14,685 bases of DNA from JBILVQ01 sp044370375 (lineage in GTDB: Bacteria; Bacteroidota; Bacteroidia; UBA4408), in contig JBILVQ010000060.1 in assembly GCA_044370375.1 (NCBI GenBank), positions 1 through 14,685 on the forward strand, in the 5' to 3' direction. The stretch's first letter is position 1. The number at the start of each line of letters is the position of its first letter. The notes under the pieces are model-generated. The model searched no databases and had not been told where the DNA came from. It worked only from the letters and a program-made list of their open reading frames with translations. The translations under genes were made by a program, and so were the position numbers. Shown piece after piece: positions 8,058-14,315 of the stretch.

Positions 8058-8774
8058 ATGGGACTTTTTTTTGCAGCCTTCCTCTTTGGTCTGTTCGGCA
8101 ATTTTCATTGCCTGGGCATGTGCGGACCCTTGATTATAAGTTTGCAAAACAACCAACAAAGGCTTGAGGGCAAATTCATCAAACCCTTTTTGTATCAGGC
8201 CGGCAGAATGTTGTCTTATGTTTTCTTGGGTTTGTTAATGGGCGTTTTAGGGGAGGGTTTTTTTGTTGGCGGTTTGTTGCAAGCCCTGAGCATTGGCTTG
8301 GGCCTTGTCTTGTTTCTGCAAGCCCTTCATCATTTTTTTCCGCTGCCCGTTTTCAGGAAAAGCAATATGGGTTTTTCTTTATACAGCAAACTTCAATCAA
8401 AAATTTTGCCCTTGCTCAACAGAGGAAGCATCGGGTCTAATTTTGTATTGGGCATGTTGAATGGATTATTGCCTTGCGGATTGGTGTATTTGGGATTAGC
8501 GGGTGCCATGGCCTCCGGTAGTTGGTTTTATGGATTGGTGTTCATGGGTGGTTTTGGCCTGGGTACGGTTCCGGTGATGTTGTTTCTTTCCCTTGGTTGG
8601 ATGAATTTATCGGATAAAATCAGGGGCTCTATGTTGAGAGTAATTCCGGGACTTCAACTGGCAATGGCTTTTTTGTTGATCCTGCGTGGATTGAATTTGG
8701 GTGTTCCGTATGTGAGTCCTCAATGGCCCTCTCTTTTCAAACCTCAGGCTGCCCAGGTTTGTCACGTTCCCTGA
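8058..8774 (+). CDS. TauE/SafE-like (DsbD_2 type) membrane protein of the cco operon
   Basis: Polytopic inner-membrane protein (238 aa, about six helices), the last gene of the cco operon; its ATG follows the ccoH stop with no gap. It belongs to the family usually named sulfite exporter TauE/SafE, related to the membrane part of DsbD/CcdA. Two cysteine motifs stand out: NFHCLGMCGPL near residues 15-25 in the first helix, and NGLLPCGLVYLGLAGAM in the middle, both hallmarks of the DsbD_2-like family. The C-terminus ends QVCHVP, adding a possible Cys-His metal site. Homologues end Bacteroidota cco operons, so a part in copper handling or thiol redox for oxidase assembly is more likely than sulfite export, but that is inference. 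The stop codon lies in the loop and arm of a predicted terminator hairpin. Confidence 0.85.
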   Translation: MGLFFAAFLFGLFGNFHCLGMCGPLIISLQNNQQRLEGKFIKPFLYQAGRMLSYVFLGLLMGVLGEGFFVGGLLQALSIGLGLVLFLQALHHFFPLPVFRKSNMGFSLYSKLQSKILPLLNRGSIGSNFVLGMLNGLLPCGLVYLGLAGAMASGSWFYGLVFMGGFGLGTVPVMLFLSLGWMNLSDKIRGSMLRVIPGLQLAMAFLLILRGLNLGVPYVSPQWPSLFKPQAAQVCHVP

Positions 8775-8787
8775 ACGTAGTTTTTTT
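8764..8787 (+). terminator. Rho-independent terminator of the cco operon, overlapping the stop codon
   Basis: ACGTTC (8764-8769) and GAACGT (8773-8778) form a perfect 6-bp stem with a CCT loop, followed by AG and a run of seven T (8781-8787). The TGA stop of the TauE-like gene (8772-8774) falls inside the hairpin. The stem is short and only half GC, so some read-through is likely. It sits exactly at the end of the operon. Confidence 0.6.
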
Positions 8788-8886
8788 CGCATTTTAATGC
8801 CCTACTCACAGGTGGTATGAACTCCCGTTGTTTTTGAAGCTTTTTTGGGCAGAATTCTAAGGCTTAAACGCAAAAAAATGTTGAAA

Positions 8887-8929
8887 ATGGGCATTCATTA
8901 CACTGAATAGATTTTTTTGCCCATCTTTG
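8887..8929 (+). promoter_or_regulatory. Nested inverted repeat with an embedded -7-like box, upstream of the small ORF
   Basis: ATGGGCA (8887-8893) pairs perfectly with TGCCCAT (8918-8924). Inside it, ATTCA (8893-8897) pairs with TGAAT (8904-8908) around a TTACAC loop, leaving a T-rich bulge (base 8893 can join either stem). The right arm overlaps CATCTTTG (8922-8929), one base from the Bacteroidota -7 box TAnnTTTG; no good -33 box was seen. The structure lies 33-75 bases before the 41-aa ORF. It could be an operator, a leader hairpin, or chance in AT-rich DNA. The other sequence between 8788 and 8961 shows only a short GCATT-TT-AATGC palindrome (8789-8800). Confidence 0.3.
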
Positions 8930-8961
8930 GACACCCTGTGATGTAACCGGGATGAGGATTC

Positions 8962-9087
8962 ATGAACAAATTGAAAGATAAGTGGCGATATTGGAAAGGA
9001 TTGGGTTGGGCTGCTTTTTTGTTTTTTTTGTTGAAAGGAATTTTTTGGTTGTTTGTTTTTTTTGGCTTTTCAAAATGTTTTAGTTGA
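8962..9087 (+). CDS. Small single-helix membrane protein (41 aa), unknown function
   Basis: A short ORF beginning MNKLKDKWRYWKGLGWAAFL, with a basic, Trp-rich N-terminus and one hydrophobic helix (about residues 15-36), ending GFSKCFS. The layout, a positively charged amphipathic start followed by GLGW and LLKGIFW, is plausible for a genuine membrane microprotein and not for random sequence. Its TGA ends one base before the ATG of the DUF3817 gene, which suggests the two are translated together. I do not recognise a named family with certainty, although similar short ORFs with a WKxxKGLGW-like start occur in Bacteroidota from memory. The T-rich composition of this stretch could by itself yield Phe/Leu-rich frames, which lowers confidence. 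Confidence 0.5.
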   Translation: MNKLKDKWRYWKGLGWAAFLFFLLKGIFWLFVFFGFSKCFS

Positions 9088-9088
9088 T

Positions 9089-9394
9089 ATGAAGTTTAAT
9101 TCTGCTTTTCACCGCTTTAAATCGATTGCAATCATCGAAGGTATTTCTTATTTGGTTTTATTAGGCTTTGCCATGCCAATGAAATACATGGCCGATCAGC
9201 CCTTATTTGTAAAATATTTTGGTTGGTTACACGGATTGCTTTTTGTTTTATTCGGTGTTTTTTTGCTAGAAGTTTGGATAAAGGAGAAGTGGAGTTTTGG
9301 AAAGGCGCTAATTGCTTTTATCGCATCTTTAATACCGTTCGGTACTTTTTGGTTCGACAAACGATACATGCTTGAGGGCAATACCGGAAATTGA
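9089..9394 (+). CDS. DUF3817 family integral membrane protein
   Basis: Membrane protein of 101 aa with about three helices (roughly residues 12-32, 45-68, 74-93). The family pattern is clear: FKSIAIIEGISYLVLL, then MPMKYMADQP, the motif KYFGWLHGLLFVLFG, and the ending SLIPFGTFWFDKRY. DUF3817 proteins (YdzA-like) have no established function. The start is the ATG at 9089, giving the normal family length; a TTG 36 bases upstream would add twelve residues that overlap the preceding 41-aa ORF and is rejected. The gene follows that small ORF by one base. No clear terminator follows it. The next 265 bases (9395-9659) hold only the candidate promoter of the following gene. Confidence 0.85.
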   Translation: MKFNSAFHRFKSIAIIEGISYLVLLGFAMPMKYMADQPLFVKYFGWLHGLLFVLFGVFLLEVWIKEKWSFGKALIAFIASLIPFGTFWFDKRYMLEGNTGN

Positions 9395-9610
9395 ATCTGG
9401 AAATTCTGTGAACTTTTAAAGTAAACGTTTTAACTCATCTTTGAGCTTAATGCCTTTGTTTTTTTGGGGATGATTTTGCTTTGGCCTGAAGCGTCACTGG
9501 TATTCATATTCCCGAAACTGTTACTTGGTTATTTTCTTGTCTGAAATTGTTTTTTTTACTCCTATAGCTAGGCTTTGTACTTAAAGTAAATTGGCCATTA
9601 ATTTCAGTTT

Positions 9611-9644
9611 TTTGTTGGGGATATGGTTGGTTTTCATATATTTA
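9611..9644 (+). promoter_or_regulatory. Candidate Bacteroidota-type promoter of the LRR protein gene
   Basis: TTTG at 9611-9614 and TATATTTA at 9637-9644 match the -33 (TTTG) and -7 (TAnnTTTG, last base different) boxes of the Bacteroidota primary sigma factor, 22 bases apart, within the usual 17-23. The ATG of the gene is at 9660, so the leader would be very short. AT-rich DNA gives chance matches, hence moderate confidence. Confidence 0.35.
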
Positions 9645-9659
9645 CTAAAAATATGTCTC

Positions 9660-12116
9660 ATGAAGAAATTTATTTACCTGATTGCCATAATGATTTTATT
9701 TCATTTGGCGCCCGCGAAAGCCCAATGGGTTACCATTCCGGATGCAAATTTTGCGAATAAATTACAGCAGTTATTTCCGGGTTGTATGAATGGAAACCAG
9801 ATGGATACGACTTGCCCACAGATACTAAATGCCACATCTCTTAATATTAGAAACAGCAACATTTCTGATATTTCAGGAATTGAAAAATTCACCAATTTAA
9901 ATACTCTAAATTGCAGGAAGAATCAAATTACCGGCATATCGAACCTGCCGAATAATCTGACCACGCTTAACTGTGATTCGAATCTCATTTCTAACCTTTC
10001 CATGTTACCCAATGGCTTGCAACATTTATTTTGTACTCATAATGACCTAACAAGTCTCGGTACATTACCGGGTTCTTTAATCAGGCTCGATTGCTCATAT
10101 AATCCTTTGAGTTTATTGCCGGCCTTACCAAGCTCCTTAATTGAATTATATTGCGCTAATGATTCTCTAACCATTCTTCCCACTTTGCCTAATGCTTTAT
10201 GCACTCTTAGTTGTAGTTATAATGATTTTTCGGCAGGCCTGCCATTATTACCGGATTCTTTAAGGTCTCTATATTCTGAGCACAATCAATTGACTACCCT
10301 TCCTGCTCTACCGAGTTTATTGAACCGTCTATATTGCAGAAATAACCAACTAACAAGTTTGCCTGCTTTGCCAAGTCACATGAGGTTTGTTTTCTGTGAT
10401 TATAACCAATTAACAAGCTTGCCTTCCTTGTCTGCAATACCAAGTACACCTTTTGGCTTTTTTTTAAATTGTAGTTATAATCAATTAAATAGTTTACCAG
10501 TCTTGCCTTCACATTTAAATGTTTTGGTTTGCAGTTATAATCAAATAACGAGTATACCTGCTGTTCCAAGTTATATGCAGACTTTCATCATTAATAACAA
10601 CAATATTTCTTGTCTTTCAAATCTTCCTCAGGTTTGGAATATAGCCAACATTTCGAATAATCCACTTACTTGTGTTCCCAACCAAACAAATTACAGCCTG
10701 GGCTTGCCACTATGTATGGATAATGACCCTATCAACAACCCCAACTACTGTCCCGGTGTGTCTAACATAGCCGGTGAAGTTTACAGTGATTTAGATTCCG
10801 ATTGCAGCCTTGACAGCACGGATTTCCATACCATCAACCTTCCCGTAAAACTTTATGATTCGCAGAATAATTTACTCGGGTTGACTTACACCGTGAATGG
10901 TGCTTATAGTTTTACACTCTTGCAACCTGATACCTTCGTAGTAAAAATTGATGATGCTTCACAACCTTTTTCAATGGATTGCGGACAAATGAATCATTTG
11001 AATGTAGTCTTGGATTCGGCAAATCAGTCGGCTTTAAATAATGATTTTCCTGTCATTTGTGATTCTGTTTTTGATATCGCAATTCAATCGGTTGCAAGGC
11101 AAGGCTGGGTTTTTCCCGGACAAACCCATACCCTGCAAACAAACATTACAAATAATTTCTCATGGTATGCATTGAATTGTAATTCAACTCTGACATCAGG
11201 AACGTTAATCATCACTGTGAATGGTCCTGTTTCCTATGTTGCTCCTGTTAACAATGCATTCTCTCCCTTTGTGGCAGGAAACACTTTTACTTACAGCATT
11301 GCAGATTTTGCCGGATTAACTCCGATTGATTTCGGATTACGATTTCTTACCGACACCACGGCCCAAGCAGGCGATCAAATCTGTGTGCATGTCGAGATTA
11401 ATCCTAGCCCCATTGATGCAGATACCCTCAACAATATTTACGATTTCTGCTACCAGGTAGTTAACTCCTACGACCCCAACATGAAAGAAGTTTTTCCTGT
11501 GAATGTTTTACCCGGTTATCAGGATTGGTTTACTTATACCATACACTTTCAAAACACAGGTAATGGGCCTGCTTTTAACATTCGACTGAGAGATACTTTG
11601 GACACAAATTTGGATCTAAGTTCGTTTGAAGTTTTGGGGTATTCACATCCCGCCAATGTTTCCCTTTATGGCAACGTTCTCACGGTTCGTTTCAACAACA
11701 TCATGCTGCCCGATAGCACCAGTGATTACGAAGGCAGCATGGGTTATTTTCAATATCGTTTAAAACCACTGCCCAATTTGCCCAATGGTACCCAAATAGA
11801 AAACACCGCCTATATCTATTTCGATTACAATGCACCCATCGTTACCAATACGACTCAGAATAATTTTCAGATGCCTGTTTATTCCAAGGAGTTAAATGCG
11901 AAAGAAAATGATTTCTTAATATACCCTAACCCGGGAAAAGGCCTTTTTCTTTTCAGGGAGGGTAAAATAGCTCAAACCATTGAAGTGTTTAATGTAATGG
12001 GCGAGTTGGTGCTGAAGCAGGAAAATTCAGGCCAAATTAATTTGCAGGGTATGCCCAAAGGAATTTATTTGGCCAGGATAAATGGGTTTTATGTGAGTAG
12101 AATAGTGAAGGAGTAA
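9660..12116 (+). CDS. Secreted leucine-rich-repeat protein with T9SS C-terminal sorting domain
   Basis: Large exported protein (818 aa), probably displayed on or released from the cell surface by the type IX secretion system. The start is the ATG giving signal peptide MKKFIYLIAIMILFHLAPAKA before QWVTIP; the in-frame TTG 69 bases upstream adds a second hydrophobic stretch and is rejected. Residues about 64-344 hold roughly 13 repeats of 20-22 residues of the type LxxLxCSYNQLTSLPALPSS, resembling the LPxLP repeats of YopM/IpaH proteins but with a near-invariant Cys. Next come an SdrD_B-like beta-sandwich (NIAGEVYSDLDSDCSLDSTD, about 366-450), a long beta-rich region, and a DUF11-like domain starting near SYDPNMKEVFP (about 606-740). 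The last 75 residues are the Por-type sorting domain (IYPNPGKGLF ... GIYLARING). LRRs suggest protein binding or adhesion; the ligand is unknown. Confidence 0.9.
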   Translation: MKKFIYLIAIMILFHLAPAKAQWVTIPDANFANKLQQLFPGCMNGNQMDTTCPQILNATSLNIRNSNISDISGIEKFTNLNTLNCRKNQITGISNLPNNLTTLNCDSNLISNLSMLPNGLQHLFCTHNDLTSLGTLPGSLIRLDCSYNPLSLLPALPSSLIELYCANDSLTILPTLPNALCTLSCSYNDFSAGLPLLPDSLRSLYSEHNQLTTLPALPSLLNRLYCRNNQLTSLPALPSHMRFVFCDYNQLTSLPSLSAIPSTPFGFFLNCSYNQLNSLPVLPSHLNVLVCSYNQITSIPAVPSYMQTFIINNNNISCLSNLPQVWNIANISNNPLTCVPNQTNYSLGLPLCMDNDPINNPNYCPGVSNIAGEVYSDLDSDCSLDSTDFHTINLPVKLYDSQNNLLGLTYTVNGAYSFTLLQPDTFVVKIDDASQPFSMDCGQMNHLNVVLDSANQSALNNDFPVICDSVFDIAIQSVARQGWVFPGQTHTLQTNITNNFSWYALNCNSTLTSGTLIITVNGPVSYVAPVNNAFSPFVAGNTFTYSIADFAGLTPIDFGLRFLTDTTAQAGDQICVHVEINPSPIDADTLNNIYDFCYQVVNSYDPNMKEVFPVNVLPGYQDWFTYTIHFQNTGNGPAFNIRLRDTLDTNLDLSSFEVLGYSHPANVSLYGNVLTVRFNNIMLPDSTSDYEGSMGYFQYRLKPLPNLPNGTQIENTAYIYFDYNAPIVTNTTQNNFQMPVYSKELNAKENDFLIYPNPGKGLFLFREGKIAQTIEVFNVMGELVLKQENSGQINLQGMPKGIYLARINGFYVSRIVKE
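9893..10690 (+). repeat. Degenerate tandem repeat encoding the LRR array
   Basis: About 13 units of 60-66 bp recur in frame. Each typically encodes L-x-C-S/x-Y/x-N-Q/x-L-T-S-L-P-x-L-P. Recurrent DNA fragments include tgtagttataatcaatta and aaccaactaacaagtttgcc with variations. The units have diverged in DNA but keep the protein pattern, so the array looks old and selected rather than freshly expanded. Confidence 0.8.
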
Positions 12117-12121
12117 ATTTC

Positions 12122-12212
12122 CGGTTAAAATCAGAAGCAGGGGGATTGAGGTCTTTCTTTATATATTTTAACCGTGTATATTTAAAATAAATATTTAAAT
12201 TTTCACGGTAAA
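12122..12212. repeat. Overlapping inverted repeats upstream of the broken ATPase gene
   Basis: CGGTTAAAA (12122-12130) and TTTTAACCG (12166-12174) are a perfect 9-bp inverted repeat 35 bases apart. The right arm is also the left arm of a second one: TTTAACCGTG (12167-12176) against CACGGTAAA (12204-12212), with one bulged A, around an AT-only core that is itself nearly palindromic. The element ends just 7 bases before the ATPase ATG, and TTAACCG appears once more at 12223-12229. This could be an operator for the ATPase gene or part of a mobile or phage-derived module. No T-run follows, so it is not a terminator. Confidence 0.55.
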
Positions 12213-12219
12213 GTAAATC

Positions 12220-12728
12220 ATGATTAACCGTTTTGTTATCGCAGAACTCCTGGAATTGCTTAGCGAATTTCCTGCCATTGCCATTGTTAGTTCAAGGCAA
12301 GTGGGTAAAACAACATTGATCAAAGCCATTCAAAAGGAAATAGACCTTGATTTTATTTATATCGATTTAGAAAATCCAAAACATGAAATCAAATTAACCG
12401 ACCCGGTTCTGTCTGGGAAGGTTTTGTTTTGATGCAAATAAAAATGGTGTTGCCATACAATACTGATATCTGTTATTACAGAACCAATCATGGTGCTGAA
12501 CTGGATGTTGTGCTTACTTTTCCCCAAGGGCAACGCATCGGTGTTGAAGTGAAATTTAGTTCAACCCCAAAACTCAGCAGAGGTAATTATGAGGCAATGA
12601 AAGACCTTGACATAAAGCAACTTTATGTGATTGCCCCAATCAGCGATCGTTTCTTTTTGAAGGAAAATGTTCAGGCAATGGGAATAACCGAGTTTGTAAA
12701 AATTTTGAAGGAATTGGATAATGAATGA
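12220..12728 (+). pseudogene. AAA_14/DUF4143 family ATPase, internally deleted and frameshifted
   Basis: Two fragments of one protein in different frames. The first (12220-12432) has the N-terminus of an AAA_14 ATPase: RFVIAELLELLSEFP, a Walker A-like SSRQVGKTTL in which the usual first Gly is Ser, and the strand FIYIDLENP. The second fragment runs from about 12411 to 12728 in another frame. Read without requiring a start codon, it begins VWEGFVLMQIKMVLP and continues YYRTNHGAELDVVL and GVEVKFSSTPKLSRG, the DUF4143 C-terminal part with a PD-(D/E)xK-like E-x-K. Intact members are near 370-390 aa; here about 170 remain. The Walker B and the whole middle are missing, so a deletion of roughly 600 bp joined the ends near 12408-12414 out of frame. 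Not expected to be functional. The family has no firm physiological role. Confidence 0.85.
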
Positions 12729-12912
12729 CAAATAATGAAGTGCCGAGAATAAGTTTAAATTGGTTGCCTTTAGGGGATTGTTGTGGGATTTGGTTTTTTC
12801 CTTAAACTGCCATAAAAATTCACGCGGTAAAAAGTTTATTTGGGAAGGGTTGTTGGGTTGGTTATTTTTTTTGTTTCCAAAGTTGAAAGCACAATGATCA
12901 ATTTTACCCGGT

Positions 12913-14148
12913 TTATTTACAGTAAATGCTTTTCAACGTTTTGGCCCTGTCTAAATTTTGAGTCATGGCTGTTTCCAAGTCGGCACATGCCTCTGGAATT
13001 TTATTGAGCAGAATATAGGCCATCGCCCTGTTAAAATAGGCTGCGGAAAAAGCCGGGTCAATGTTGATGGCTTGTGAAAAATCATCAATGGCATGTTCAT
13101 ATTCTTTAATGAGTACTTTTAAGGAACCACGGTCATTGAAAGCATTTTTATTGTTAGGCTCAAGCTCACAGGCTTTATTATAATCGTTTAACGCACCGGA
13201 ATAGTCCATCAGATTTTTCTTGGCATATCCTCTATTGATGTAAGCTTCGGTAAATTTATCGTTCAAACTGATTACTTTACCGAAATCGGATATGCTTTGA
13301 TGAAAATCTTTTAATTGCGTGTGAGCCATGCCTTTGTTATATAAAGCCAAGAAATTCTGCTTATCTAGTTCCAAGGCTTTGTCGTTATCTTCAATCGCAC
13401 CTCTAAAATCACCCAACTTTTTTTTGGTAACGGCACGGTTGAAATAGGCCAATTCAAATTCATTGTCCAATTCTATACTTTTATTGTAACTAATTAGTGA
13501 CTCACTGAATTTACCTTGCTTAAACAATACATATCCTTGTAAGAAATATAGCAAGGCATAATTCTCGCGCAAGGTCATTGCTTTTTTAATATCTGCCAAT
13601 GCCAAATGATATTGTTCCATCTGTATATAGGCTGCTGCCCGGCCTAAATATGCTTGGGTAAAGGAGGGATAAACCGTGATTGATTTGGTATATTCAATGA
13701 TGCTTTGCTCATAGTCTTTGGTATTTAATTTGGCCAAACCAAGTTCAATTTGCGTTAAGCTATCGTTAGGGTTAAGTCTGATAGCTTCATTCAAATCACT
13801 GATGGCTCCGGTATAATTATCCAGCAACATATTCAAATTGGCCCGAAGGTCATAAACCGTAACATTGGTAGGATTTAGTTTTAATGCCATGTTGTAATCC
13901 AGCATTGCTTTTTCATTCATCCCCCTCACCTGATAGGCTTTAGCACGAGCAATGAAGGCATCTACATATTGATTGTCTTTTTCAATGGCTAAATCATATT
14001 CCGTTAGGGCCTCGTCCCACATTAATTGTCTGGCGAACAGATTGCCCTTTGTATAATGTTGTTTAGCTTCGTTTACCTGTGAAAACGATGTTTCCCGATA
14101 ACCTAAAAATAGGAAAGTAAGCAGTAGAAATGCATAGATTTTTTTCAT
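12913..14148 (-). CDS. Secreted tetratricopeptide-repeat (TPR) protein
   Basis: Exported protein (411 aa) made almost entirely of TPRs. The N-terminus MKKIYAFLLLTFLFLGYRET followed by SFSQ is a signal peptide, so it acts in the periplasm or at the outer membrane. From about residue 28, eleven 34-residue repeats follow without gaps, each with the A/G-x-x-x-x-x-x-x-x-Y/F-x-x-A-I-x-x-(Y/D)-x-x-A-x-x-L-x-P pattern, for example ALTEYDLAIEKD, ALNDYNKACELEPN and AIDDFSQAINIDPA. It ends KTLKSIYCK, a common ending of Bacteroidota TPR proteins. TPRs scaffold protein complexes; the partner is unknown. It lies 167 bp downstream of gldD on the same strand. That gap holds no clear terminator or promoter, so shared transcription is possible but not shown. 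It converges with the ATPase remnant; the 184 bases between (12729-12912) contain no gene. Confidence 0.9.
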   Translation of the reverse strand: MKKIYAFLLLTFLFLGYRETSFSQVNEAKQHYTKGNLFARQLMWDEALTEYDLAIEKDNQYVDAFIARAKAYQVRGMNEKAMLDYNMALKLNPTNVTVYDLRANLNMLLDNYTGAISDLNEAIRLNPNDSLTQIELGLAKLNTKDYEQSIIEYTKSITVYPSFTQAYLGRAAAYIQMEQYHLALADIKKAMTLRENYALLYFLQGYVLFKQGKFSESLISYNKSIELDNEFELAYFNRAVTKKKLGDFRGAIEDNDKALELDKQNFLALYNKGMAHTQLKDFHQSISDFGKVISLNDKFTEAYINRGYAKKNLMDYSGALNDYNKACELEPNNKNAFNDRGSLKVLIKEYEHAIDDFSQAINIDPAFSAAYFNRAMAYILLNKIPEACADLETAMTQNLDRAKTLKSIYCK

Positions 14149-14315
14149 TCGTTTATTTTGTTAAAATAGTACATCCGGAAATTTCTTTTTCTTGAAACCC
14201 TTTCTAACGATAACAAAGGATAGCGGCAAATGGTTTTTTCTTCTTGAATCAATTGGGTAGTAAAACAAAAAAGGAAGAGAAAATGGGAGAGTGAATTTAC
14301 GAAAACGAAATTTCT

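Noticed and set aside
9053..9088. Upstream TTG start for the DUF3817 protein
   Set aside because: It overlaps the 41-aa ORF and extends beyond the usual family length; ATG at 9089 fits.
9436..9447. CTCA-TCTT-TGAG hairpin after the DUF3817 gene as a terminator
   Set aside because: The stem is only four pairs and no T-run follows directly.
9591..9659. Upstream TTG start for the LRR protein
   Set aside because: It would put a second hydrophobic segment before a textbook signal peptide that starts with the ATG at 9660, and would overlap the candidate promoter.
9893..10690. Regular repeats as a CRISPR array
   Set aside because: The units vary in length and sequence, have no distinct spacers, and keep one reading frame encoding LRRs.
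12166..12212. Palindrome before the ATPase as an intrinsic terminator of the LRR gene
   Set aside because: The core is AT-only with a loop near 27 bases and no T-run after the stem.
12411..12728. Second part of the ATPase region as an independent small nuclease-like protein
   Set aside because: The frame continues upstream into VWEGFVL, a typical mid-protein stretch of the family, with no proper start, so it is a remnant of the same gene.
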